This document shows positions 1 to 10,385 of a stretch of 64,000 nt of DNA, piece after piece. Under the pieces are notes generated by a model. The model was given only the letters and a program-made list of their open reading frames with translations. It made no database searches and was not told where the DNA came from. The translations under genes were made by a program, and so were the position numbers. Numbering within the stretch: position 1 is the stretch's first letter; each line of letters starts with the position of its first letter. This stretch comes from Misgurnus anguillicaudatus (taxonomy: Eukaryota; Chordata; Actinopteri; Cypriniformes; Cobitidae), in contig NC_073361.2 of NCBI RefSeq assembly GCF_027580225.2, positions 31,111,001-31,175,000 on the forward strand, given 5' to 3'.

Positions 1-46
1 CGTGACATCCAGTCTCATTTATCTCAGAGTTATGTTCAGCTTTTTT

Positions 47-280
47 TAAGTTTACACTGTAAAAATTACTGTAAAAAAGTTTTTTTATGAATGTAAAATG
101 TAAAATTAAAAGTCTCTTGACTAACGAGGAGTTGCTTTAAATTATAAAAATAAAGTTGAATTAGTTATTTTATCATTTATAGCAACTGGTCAAAAAAGTA
201 GAAATTATGTGTAATTTCAAATTGATGAAACTTAAAAATGTAAGTGCAACAAGTTTTTACAGTTTACACAACTTTTATTG
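47..280. mobile_element. CACTGTAAAAA-family MITE
   Basis: Starts TTTACACTGTAAAAATTACT and runs to AAGTTTTTACAGTTTACACA; shares TTATAGCAACTGGTCAA and TTAAAAATGTAAGTGCAAC with 11853-12051. Ends approximate. Confidence 0.55.
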
Positions 281-382
281 AAATGGCAAATTAATTTTAA
301 TGGGCCATAGCTGGTTATAGTAATATGCTAAATGTGCTAAATTAATACTGTTTCATTTAAATCATTATAATAATGAATAAGC

Positions 383-566
383 ACACTCTTAGAAAGGATG
401 TGTTCTTTTTTAACACATTATGTGTAATTTTAACACACTATGTGTAATTTTGTTAAGTTGTGTTAAAAGTAACACAAAATGTGTTGTTTCAATAATAACA
501 CAGAAATGGGTGGATTCAGTATCAACACTAAAGTGTTGTTTTTAACACATTCGTTTTAAGTGTGCA
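383..566. mobile_element. AACACA-rich inverted-repeat element
   Basis: Starts ACACTCTTAGAAAGGATGTG and ends ACATTCGTTTTAAGTGTGC, with many AACACA/TGTGTT words. A diverged inverse copy lies at about 9795-9995 (GTTACTTTTAACACAAC, AATTAAGAGTGCT), and a shorter one at 51840-51950. The two flank the Ig-type receptor gene. Confidence 0.6.
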
Positions 567-1025
567 TGATGCCCTGAATGCTCAGGGTAAAATGACGTTT
601 TTAAAAAACTATTTGCATAAGTTGGATGAGCAGTTTTAGCAATAATTTATTAGAAATCCACATACCTAAAGTATAGATGTTAGGAAACATGGCCAAATTT
701 TTTTTATTAAATCATTCATTATAGATTATGAAAGGTAGGAAATCTTGATCGGCCTGAGAATTTCACAGACTACTAAAAAATGTTGTTTAAAAATCATGAA
801 AAAAATCATAATAAATGTAAAACATGCATGAACTACTAATAAATCTAGTATAGTTTATCTGTTGATGTACTTAATATATTATCAATTGTTTTTATGTTAT
901 GACCATATTCATTAAGTTTTGACTGTAATGATCTCATTTTTCTTCATATTGCTTTAGATATAAATAATTCAGAACATTAGATGATTTGGTGTAGTTTTCA
1001 TGACTCTCAGGAGAAGTTGTTTGTG

Positions 1026-4000
1026 ATGAAAACTATAGATTTTCTCTTACTGTTAACTCATCTGTATGCAAGAAACAGAGCAAGATTATTCACAGGTCTG
1101 TGTATTATCTCTTACTGAATGTAAATCAGATTTCTCTTTATTTCACAGTGCTGCTGGCTGTCATAAGAGAAAACAACGGAAAGCTCGCAGGTACATTCAT
1201 ACCTCTTTTTCTATGTGTTCGTACGTATCTAAAAAATGCTGGGTTGTTTTTAATCCAGGGCTGGGTCACTATTGGACAGAACACACTGCTGGGTTAAAAA
1301 CAACACAGCACTTTAATTATTGTTAAACTTGTTATCAAACAGATCTCAGTACAGCATTTTCAGATTTCTGTTTGTAGAGCTAAATGTAAATTTTGGTCAG
1401 GAACGCTTTCAGTGTGGTCCAGTGATGTTGATCCAGACTTTAGCTCGAATGCTGATTGGTCACTTTGTTTCATCAAAATAAACCCGACAATGTGTATACA
1501 TCACTGCACACGCCCATAGAAAACTATTTTAACCGTAATACAAAATCTTTAAATATTAGCATCTATCTTATATAGCAGAAGAATGACACTTACTGACATT
1601 ACATGTCTAAAACAATTAACACATCACAGATGCATTGAGCGTCTTTATCATAACTGAGGGCGTTGTCAGTACCTCATACAAAGTCATTCAGTTCTTCTCA
1701 TCACTGAAGGAGCTTTTGTCCAAACAGCATTGTGTCCACTGACATTAAACATGTGAGATTATACTAATATATATATATATAACTCATGATAAGAGTAAAA
1801 TATGGTAAACCTCAGTTTGTGCAGCACATTTGTGAAAAATGTTTGGGCACTAAAAACTTTACCAACATTGCGAGTGGACCATGGGGAATTGAAATAAATT
1901 TCAAATTCAAAAACTTTAAATAATGTATGACATACATGCGGTTTAAAACAGTAAGAGGAAGCAGTCGTGACATTTCTTCAGTAACTCTCTTCTGTTAAAA
2001 ACCAAAATTTTTGCACTTTTTTGTTAAATCAACAGCTCTGAGTGACTAAGACGGAAACACTTCACAATACTGTCTCAAATATTAACACAACATAATGCAA
2101 TGAGCAGCACATTTTTATTGCATTTATCTTTGGTACTCTTAGTTAATACAAATACAGTTGTTTATAGTTCATTCATGATAGGTCAATGTGCATTAACTAA
2201 TGTTAACAATTTTTAACTTATGCATTGTAGTGGAATTTTTAATCATTATTAAATGTTATTATTATTATTGTTGTTGCACAGTCATTGATGTCCGGTGACT
2301 TTTTTCGATGCCGCACATGTATTTAGCCCATGTGTTCGTGGCATCATGTAAACTTATATGCATCACTCGACATATGTGTTTGTTTTATGTGTGTTCAACG
2401 ATTTCACCAATTTTAGTTCCACAAACTCAGATAATATGAGTCAAAGAACTGAGATAACTTCCAAACAGAGTCATTTCAATACAACAGCCTCATTTAACAC
2501 ATTTAAACACTGCAAAAAATTACAAACTTTTGCTGGTTCTTATTCTGTCAGTTAAGCTAAGGAAGAGTCTGGCACTACAAATGTACTTCAGTTTAAAGTT
2601 AAATCAACACGACGTCAGGTCAGATAGTGTTGCTTTATCATATATACAATAACTCTGTGAACTAAATGTAAGCTTAGTCACTTCACACTTAAATGCACAA
2701 TTGTTAGTTTCATTAGTCACATTGCTTGTTTCTGTGAACAAAAATAAATGGTAATCAGTTGTGGTCTAGCGGTTAGAGTCGGGCTTGTAACCCAAGAATT
2801 GTCAATTTCCAAAGATAAATGAAGGTCTTATGAGTTTTGATAGTTCCTTTCACACGTATTTACTGGTAATTTACTGGTATATTGCAGGTAACAGGTAATG
2901 TATAAACAACAGAACCTATTCGGTAAATCAGTGCTGCCAATTTGCCAGAAAGACAGGTTGTAAGATTACCAGTAATTTACCAAGCGCTATGTGTGAACAG
3001 AAAATATAGATTATCGGCATTTAGAACGAACGACGTCAGACCGCGCTGACAGCTTCGGGCCAATCATAACGCTTTAATACAGAGAACACATTTACCCCCA
3101 CACGTTTCCACACACACGCTGCTTGAAAGTCGAGCACACCTTAAAGGCGGAGTCCACGATGTTTTAAAGCCAATGTTGATATTTGAAATCACCTAAACAA
3201 ACACGCCCCTACCCCAATAGAATCTGGACCTTCTGTTGATAGACCTGCCCCACACATACGCAACCCGGCAAGGATGTCGTTTAGTAGACACGCTCCTTAC
3301 TGCTGATTGGCTATAAGTGTGTTTTGGTAGTAGGCCCGTATCCTTTTCCAAAGCGCTTTTCAAACATCGTGGACTCCGCCTTTAAGTTTAAGTTAAAACA
3401 GCTTACCATTTACTTGCCGAATTGCTGACATCCTTAGCACGCCCCCTGTGAAGCATAATGTGCAAACAGTACTGTTATTTAAGATGCATTTTCGGTTCGC
3501 CTAATGCAATGTTGTTTGGTCGTGAGCAACTTCGCGACCGTCAGCGTTTACCACAGACGTGAAAACAACAAAATACGGATTGTGGATATAAATGACGCGG
3601 ATTGTTTACAAATACAATTCCACTTTCTCAATGAATTTACTGGTATTTTGATACTGATGTGTGAATGATGTCTTACTGGTAAAAAGAAGGAACGTCACTG
3701 CGTGTGTGAACAGCACATTTTATATTTACTTGTAAATTAATTCTGGTAAATTCATGGTAATTTCAAAACGCATACGGTAGCCTCCACAGGACAAACAGGT
3801 TGTCATCTGAGACAACGAAAAAATGAAATGCACTTTATAGACAGTTTGTCTGTTTAGGGCTACTGTAGAAACATGACGCCAACTTCCATGTAAGCAGACC
3901 CGCGGTGTATGTAGATAAAAACAACTCATTCTAAGGTAATAAAAACAATTCAGTTCATTATGTTATGTCTTTATACACCACTGATAATAGAAATGCAATA

Positions 4001-5147
4001 TAATATACATAACTATATCAAGAAATCCTTCTAAAAGTTACACAATGCACCTTTAATGCATTAGCTAGCATGAACTATCAATACAGCATTTATTCATCTT
4101 AGTTCATGTTTATTTTCAGCATTTATTAATACATTATTAAAATTAAAAGTCGTAGCTGTTGCAACATGCAACATGAACTAACATGAACAGTTGTACTGGA
4201 GATTAATAAATGCTAATAAACTATTAGCCTGGCTCCGCCCTCCTACGTTCTTCCGCTTAATTTTCATTTCGATTCAGAACAACGTCTGGGACTGCTGTGT
4301 AGAGTTTCGTTTTCTCCGGCAAAAATCTGCAGGTCCAATCAGCTAACAGCGGGGAGTGGCTAAGAACGCAGACGTTGAGGTCGTGCACCAGACTGAGTTA
4401 CATACGTCACGACCAAACATTAGCGATTGGTTATGGCAGATTCAGAGTGATCTGGGCAGATCCAGTAGTTTTAAACTTCAACAGAAGACCCTCCTTAACG
4501 GAAGTAACACTTTGCAATGGAGCGTGGACAGACTCTCTGTACAAATGAAATGAATGTACGAGAGTCTGGTTGCACCAGGCTAATAAACTAAATTATTTAT
4601 TGTTAGTTCATGATCGCTAATGCATTTGATACGCTAATACTACCTGTGTTACCAATTTGATTTATCAGTATGTGCGCTCCCTGGGATCAAACACTAATGA
4701 CCTTTTGCGCAGCTAACACAATGCTCTACCAATGAGCTAATGATAATGAACAGTTGGAGCTTTATTGTAAAGTATTACCAGGATCTTGAATGTTTCATAT
4801 AAATATTCAGAGATTGCATAACACGTCTTTAACGTCTTTAACTCTATTTTCTCTTTCATTTTCTCCTAGTGTTACAACTCCCGAGGTATCCTTTAGTTTA
4901 TGTTGGAGATGACATTACTCTCAAATGTGAGGGCGCTGTTGAACCGATAACATGGAAAATCAATGGTACAGAGCAATTAAATACGAAGTCCACAATGGTT
5001 CTAATGATGGTAACACCAGAAAACAATGGGAAGTACACATGCGAAAAGAACAAAGAGGAGAGCGAACCGTTAATACTCACAGTACTGGGTATGAACTTCA
5101 TTCTTCAATATTACAGAGTTGTCTTATTTTTCTATACTGTGCTTCAT

Positions 5148-5202
<55 letters not shown>

Positions 5203-8200
5203 CAGTGTTGGAGCCGCACGCCCAGTTATCTCTGCCCATAGGGGGCGCTGTGATCACTAAAGGTGAAGCGAGGATCCTGACACTGCAGGTGGATGAGGAG
5301 CTGGACAAGTGGAAGTGTTTTGCATTCAGGAATAATGTTGGCTACAAGCTTCCAGTGACTAAAAAGCCGATGAACATGGGCACTGTGTATGCAGACTTAC
5401 AAGATACAGAAAGAGCAACATTCTGGTGCATGAAGAATAAAACCAAACACAGGAGCAATGCACTTACACTGAAGATGACAGGCAAGTCTGTGTTGAGTAA
5501 CGTCATCGACTGGAGGTTCTGACAACTTTGTGGAAAATTTTTAATATGCATTACCTTCAACCTTCAAGGGGCGGTTTCCCAGATAGGGATTATACTAGTC
5601 CTAGACTAAAATAAATGTAAGAGCTGTCCAAACTGAAAACAACTTGCACTGACATATCTTAAAATACACCAGTGCCCTTTCTTTTGCCTCAAAATGCACA
5701 CAAGTATATGTTTTTAATAAGGCATGTTTGTTTTATTTCCGAATATTTATTTCCGAAGGCCTAGTCCTGGCTTAAGCTAATCTCTGTCTGGGAAACCACC
5801 CCCAAAAGTTATGCTTATTACAAATCTAGATGGTTTCAAGCAGCAACAACATAAAGAAACGACTTTTGTGGACTAAATGCAATTTCCGGTAGACTTCCAC
5901 ATAGAATCAACTAGGTTTTTTTCAAGGCTGGAAACTTTCCATGGAGTTAACGGGAAATATGGGAATTAACAAGACTATATCGGAATTAATGGGAATATAT
6001 AGGAAATAAACCAGGAATTTGAAGAAAATTACAGAGTTGACTATAACAGGGAACTTAAATGTAGTTAAAAAATCTTGCAGCATAATTTGCACACTGCTTA
6101 CTGAAGGGCCATTGAGGCCACACACCCTGCATGTACTTGCTTTCTTTCATAGCATGCCATGCATTGATCATTACTTGAATCCTGCACACAAAATAATGTC
6201 AGACTGTACATCTTTGCATGTGTTCATGTAAATTACATACATTTGTCTAAAACGTCATTGTGCTGTGTGTAACAGCATTATACCAATGTAAAAATACTTA
6301 AAAAAAAAAAAAAACATTTAGGTGAGATAATAAAAAGTACCCAAAACCACCCAAAAGTGTGGACACATTACTATTTTTAATGTTTTTAAAGAAGACTCTT
6401 TTGCTCATAGAGTCTGCATTTATTTGATCAAAAATTCTTCAGAAATTATTCATATTTTTGATCAAATAAATCCAGTCTTGATGAGCATTAAGTATCGGAT
6501 TCTTCAACATTTGTATTATCTTGCATGCATTTCCGCTTATGATCAAACTAAATGTTTACATTTGTATATGTTATAGTTTATATAAATTTTTCCCTAAGTT
6601 CCCAGATAATTCCAATAAATTCCCATTAAGTTTCCAATTTGGAATATTTCCAAAATTCCCCAGATTAAGTTCCCATTTTCTGCGTAAACACGACAACGCG
6701 TGTGTGTTCGATGAAACCATCTATATAACCATATATAAACTTTTGATTGTGTAGCTTTGCTCCACAATACCAGAATTTTTGTATTCAGGTTTTCTGAAAC
6801 ATCCAATTGTGTTGTTCAGTATGATACTGCAGCAGTATATTTACCTGTATGCATCATGTGTCTGTGTCTCCTATAGAGCGCTTGGTGATGTTGGAACCTC
6901 CAGTCGCACCTGTGTGGAGGGATGAAACCATTACTCTCAGGTGTGCTGTGTGGGGCGGAGCCGAAGTGACACATGCCGATTTCTTTAAGGATAACGAAAA
7001 ACTCAAAATTACAACAAAGACTGACGAGTATGAAATCACCAATGCCACAGAATCAAATAATGGCGAGTACAAATGTATCGCCACCTACAGATACAGTCAC
7101 ATTTCTTCAGCGGCAGCCAAACACTCACATGAGTCTGATCCACAAGAATTAAAAGTTATAGGTGAGTACTCTGTCAAAACCGGTTAGTTTATATGCAACT
7201 ATTTATAATGGAATAAAACAAATTACACTGTAATCTTTTGTCATACTGACAGATTTTTTGGGTTAATGTTTTAATAATAATAATAGTAGTGTTTTGTTTA
7301 CCATCTTACAAAAATTAATTAGGATTCTGAAGAAAACATTGTTACCACATCAATATTATGATTGTATACCGTCATACCTTTAATTAAAGGTGATGAACTG
7401 AGATGAACTTTGTGTTGTTTTACAGGTGGACCTCCAGTTGCAGTGTTAGTTAAAATAAAAAAAAATCTGCAGTGTTCCTGTCCACGATGTGAATCAGTCT
7501 GCAGGACATACGAATGGTATCACACTAATAACTCGGGTAATCGCACAAAACTACAAGAGACCAAATATGAGATTCATCCTACAGTTGGGGGATCATATAT
7601 CTGTCGAGCAGCCTGTCAGGATGGATTTTCACGATTCAGCACTACTCACGTCTACAAAAGTATGCACATCTACACAAATAAACTCACATTTATATTAATG
7701 TTCAGAAAAAAGTCTTGGAGTTAAATCGACAAGCTGAGGTAGAAAAATATGCAGATAAAGGATCATGTATGGCTTTAACTTACATTCATTCAAATGGAGA
7801 AGTAGTCCTACTGAGTAGTCAATTCAATACAAATCAAACTAGGGATTGGTAAATGGATGATTTTCCAGCTCAACAAATATTTGCATATGCGTATTATATA
7901 TATTAATATTATTAAATAATATATAAAATATATTATATAATAATAAATTAATTATATATACATTTTGAGCATATTAACCAAAATTAGCATCACATTTTGC
8001 CCTACAGACTTCTACTGTAAGTGCAAACTGTAAACTACACTGTAGTTGTAGTAGTAACTTACTGTAGATTTAAATGTATGTTATTTACTGGCAACAGTTT
8101 GTTTAAAGTTAAATTAGTATTAAACATTAACAAGTCTTTATCTTTACAGAATTAAACTAAAATAACAGCCTTTAGCAAAGCATTCTGGGAACCAGAAATC

Positions 8201-9361
8201 CTCATCAACCTTATTCTGTTTTTTCCTTCAGATTTTGGTTCCGAGAATGCTTTGCACGAGGCTGTTATTTTAGTTTAATTTTGTAAAGATAAAGACTTGT
8301 TAATGTTTAATATTAATTTAACTTTAAACAAACTGTTGCCAGTAAAAAACTAATTTAAATCTACAGTAAGTTATGCAAACAGCTGCCAGTAATACAGTCA
8401 TTTCTACAGACATTTTTTACAGAGTATTTTTGTGGGTAACAGATGTCGTCGCCTTATCTGAACTCTAAACACTGCTATAGCATATATTTCACACATGCAA
8501 ACGCCTCTTAAAGTGTCTGATACACCCACAATTCTCACTGCAGTACATCAGCAAACACATCGAGGCAAAGATCACGCAAACGCTTTTAAATTCAGTTGAT
8601 GTGTATTTCTGTGAACTGTACACGCTTTCAGTTCTCAATGAATATCCTATTGTGCAAGTGAAGCACTTCTCATTTTTATATTTACTCTGGAAATGCAACC
8701 CCTATTTATTTGTCTTTCAGCAGGACCATCGGGTGGAGTACCAATTTTGCTGATTATTTTGGCAATTTTGTTGTTTCTCGGGGTGTTGATCATCATACTG
8801 CTGTTATGGTGGAAATGGAAGCACCGTAGAGGAGTGCAGTCACTGGAACGGGGCAAAGATGACAAGATGAAAGACAAATCAGGTGCAGATTATGAACAAT
8901 TAGCTCTTACCGACAAAGCTGAGTACCACACGCTGAATGAAGCCAAAGGCCAGGCGAAGGAGGAGGGTGAGGGAGGATACGAAGCACTGAAGAAGACAGA
9001 GGATAAAGGCGTCTACCACACGCTGAAGGCCGGTGAGGGGTCGGGCGAGGGAGGTTATGAAGCATTGAAGAAGACGGAGGATAAAGCCGTCTACCACACG
9101 CTGAAGGCCGGTGAGGGATCAGGTGAGGGATCGAGTCAGGGTCAGGGTGGATATGAGGCTCTTCAGAACGTAAAAGCCCAAGTGTACCAAACTCTGAGTT
9201 CAGATGGGTCAGGAAAACCTAAAGAAGAAGCAGAGGGAGGTTATGAACAGCTGCCACAGAAAATCGGAGATCCTCAAGATGTGAAGGTGGAGGAAAATCC
9301 ATATGAAGAACTGAAGGCATCAAAGGTGGAGAAGAAAGAGTCGACTTTAGAGAAAGAGTGA
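1026..9361 (+). CDS. Fc-receptor-like Ig-superfamily receptor with multi-ITAM tail
   Basis: Predicted activating cell-surface receptor of leukocytes. Coding exons: 1026-1095, 1149-1190, 4870-5088, 5206-5481, 6877-7161, 7426-7659, 8721-9361; every junction is phase 1, as is usual for Ig-type receptors, and the sum is 588 codons plus stop. Exon 1 gives a signal peptide (MKTIDFLLLLTHLYA). A 42-bp mini-exon follows, as in Fc receptors. Four Ig-like domains follow, one per exon: D1 has LKC and YTC, D2 is weak (KC, FWC), D3 has LRC and YKC, D4 is cysteine-rich (LQCSC, YICRAAC). The last exon carries a membrane segment (about 382-406) and a tail of about 182 residues with ten YxxL motifs. The membrane segment has no charged residue, so pairing with FcR-gamma or DAP12 is not needed; the receptor may signal by itself (inference). 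The D2 exon ends in a GC donor. Family is secure; the exact orthologue is not recognised. Confidence 0.82.
2757..2815 (+). repeat. tRNA-like SINE head fragment
   Basis: GTTGTGGTCTAGCGGTTAGAG followed by TCGGGCTTGTAACCC resembles the first half of a tRNA; no intact B-box or closing stem. Confidence 0.4.
2846..3740. mobile_element. Inverted-repeat element, copy A of the TTTCACAC family
   Basis: Begins CCTTTCACACGTATTTACTGG and ends near TAAATTAATTCTGGTAAATTCATGG. Its interior reads as the reverse complement of 35997-36764 (shared words include GGCCAATCATAACG, CGGTTTGACGTC-like and CCACAGACGTGAAAAC). The comparison was by eye. It contains the piggyBac-like MITE, and another element abuts it from about 3741. 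Confidence 0.6.
3141..3385. mobile_element. piggyBac-like MITE with TTAA flanks
   Basis: TTAA at 3141-3144 and 3382-3385 frame inverted ends AGGCGGAGTCC and GGACTCCGCCT; the inverted similarity continues inward (CACGATGTTTT, CATCGTG). Exact TTAA duplication is typical of piggyBac-type insertion. It has landed inside the larger element at about 2846-3740. Confidence 0.75.
3741..4055. mobile_element. Truncated AAAGGTGCAGTGTG-family element
   Basis: Ends CACAATGCACCTTTA and shares the core word CTTCCATGTAAGCAGACCC with three fuller copies (39854, 58793, 59405). The left end is missing or replaced by the neighbouring element. Confidence 0.6.
4224..4582. mobile_element. Short hAT-type MITE in intron of the Ig-type receptor
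   Basis: 359 bp with inverted ends TTAGCCTGG and CCAGGCTA, flanked by a perfect 8-bp duplication ATAAACTA (4216-4223, 4583-4590). No coding capacity that I credit. Confidence 0.8.
4665..4742 (-). repeat. tRNA-derived SINE head, inverse orientation
   Basis: On the minus strand: AGCTCATTGGTAGAGCATTG, then GCGCAAAAGGTCATTAGTG and TTTGATCCCAGGGAGC. Clear A- and B-box regions; tail missing. Confidence 0.65.
5151..5200. repeat. (CT)n microsatellite at a receptor splice acceptor
   Basis: About 24 CT units run directly into the acceptor CGCTCAG of the exon at 5206, forming its polypyrimidine tract. Length variation here could affect splicing. Confidence 0.9.
5482..5487 (+). promoter_or_regulatory. 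Non-canonical GC splice donor (GCAAGT)
   Basis: The third Ig-type exon must end at 5481 to keep phase 1 with the next exon (6877). The intron then starts GCAAGT after AG, the classical minor GC-AG donor. The reading frame stays open past it to a TGA at 5520-5522, so intron retention would give a truncated, membrane-anchor-less product. Confidence 0.7.
5567..5804. mobile_element. GGTTTCCCAGA-ended MITE
   Basis: Inverted ends GGGGCGGTTTCCCAGATAGG and TCTGTCTGGGAAACCACCCC, with CCTAGTCCTGGCTTAAGC internally. Related pieces lie at 24641-25813, 27054-27230, 35545-35768 and 62778-62830. Confidence 0.65.
8039..8421. mobile_element. Palindromic MITE, CACTGTA family, in receptor intron
   Basis: Long imperfect hairpin: GCAAAGCATTCTGGGAACCA near 8175 pairs with GGTTCCGAGAATGCTTTGC near 8238, and AACAAGTCTTTATCTTTACA pairs with TGTAAAGATAAAGACTTGTT. 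Limits are approximate. Confidence 0.6.
8721..9361 (+). CDS. Terminal exon: membrane segment and ten-YxxL signalling tail
   Basis: Single exon that joins in phase 1 to the last Ig exon. It encodes a short stalk (TGPSGGVP), about 25 hydrophobic residues ending in WW, a basic stop-transfer (KWKHRR) and the cytoplasmic tail. Paired motifs in order: YEQL-7-YHTL, YEAL-8-YHTL, YEAL-8-YHTL, YEAL-7-YQTL, then a wide pair YEQL-16-YEEL. The first four pairs fit the ITAM rule YxxL-(6 to 8)-YxxL; the fifth spacing is too wide. None has the I/V/S-x-Y-x-x-L form typical of ITIMs. Linkers are rich in G, E and K. Stop is TGA at 9359-9361; AATAAA signals lie at 9641 and 9652. Confidence 0.85.
8969..9124 (+). 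repeat. Two tandem 78-bp coding repeats (ITAM module)
   Basis: Two adjoining 26-codon units, 8969-9046 and 9047-9124, encode nearly identical modules (EGGYEAL then KKTEDK then VYHTL then KAGEGSG). They differ at only a few bases and, at the protein level, only at one G/A position. The flanking modules share the same layout but have diverged, so the tail probably grew by repeated in-frame duplication. Confidence 0.9.
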
Positions 9362-9640
9362 AAAGCTAAACAGTCAACATGAAACGTACATTTACCCTCT
9401 TTAATCTTCCGTATACACACATTTCTGGTCTTAAAAGGAAATATGTTGTCTTCATAATTTTTCATCAAAATGTAATGAAACCATTTTCCTTCTTTAACTA
9501 GGTTGCGTAGGTAATGTTAACTAATAGTTCAGTTATGATTTAAGGGTAGTGTTGTAGGAAATGTCACCTAACTAAATTATTACCAGAAGGAAATGCATTA
9601 ATTTGACATAAATTGGATTAGATTATGTCAAATAATAGCA

Positions 9641-9657
9641 AATAAATAGTAAATAAA
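9641..9657 (+). terminator. Polyadenylation signals of the Ig-type receptor
   Basis: Two AATAAA hexamers at 9641-9646 and 9652-9657 lie about 280 bp after the stop codon. They are the first good candidates downstream; the actual cleavage site is not determinable here. Confidence 0.5.
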
Positions 9658-9794
9658 TAGGATACATAAAGCTCGTGTAAATCACCCACAATTCACTGCA
9701 ATCTCACATTCAGCTCTGAAAATATTTTATTCATCCAAATCCTTATGCATAACATCAGGCCCCATCCTAAATTATTTATTACCCTCACTAAATG

Positions 9795-9995
9795 CATTGT
9801 CCCAGAATCCACCCATCTCTGTGTTATTATTGAAACAACACATTTTTTGTTACTTTTAACACAACTTCTGTTTTATTTTAACACAAAATCAACACAAACT
9901 GACATAATGATTTAAAATCACACATAATGTGTTACAGTATAAGCTTAACGCAAAAAGATATGTCAAAAATTAACACATCCTTAATTAAGAGTGCT
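9795..9995. mobile_element. AACACA-rich inverted-repeat element, inverse copy
   Basis: CCCAGAATCCACCCATCTCTG then TTGAAACAACACATTTTTTG, ending CACATCCTTAATTAAGAGTG; reverse-complement relative of 383-566. Confidence 0.55.
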
Positions 9996-10196
9996 GTTTC
10001 AATAAGAAATGTCACATGATGGAAGTTAAATGGGTCTGAATTAAGTTTCATGTTGACTTTGATTAAAAACAAAAAATCAATGTTGGATGAAGAGAATGCA
10101 GAAAATATTGAAAGTGAAACAAACCTGTTTGTATGAAAACAGTTATATTGCCATTTTCTTGATGGGGCAGAAGTGGCAAATGTGCACCTTAAAAAA

Positions 10197-10385
10197 ACAC
10201 ACAAACACACACACACACACAAATGCACAAACAAACGCACTTAACACAGAAGCACACACACATGTATGCACGGACAAAGGCAAGCACAAACGCACACACA
10301 CAAATGCAAACGCACATAAAAACGCGTGCGCGCGTTTGAAAACGCACGTACACACACAAAAATGCATACACAAGCACACAAACAA
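10197..10385. repeat. Degenerate CA-rich repeat
   Basis: Interrupted runs of ACACAC, AAACGCAC and AAATGCA. The open frames across it on both strands are repeat artefacts. Confidence 0.85.
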
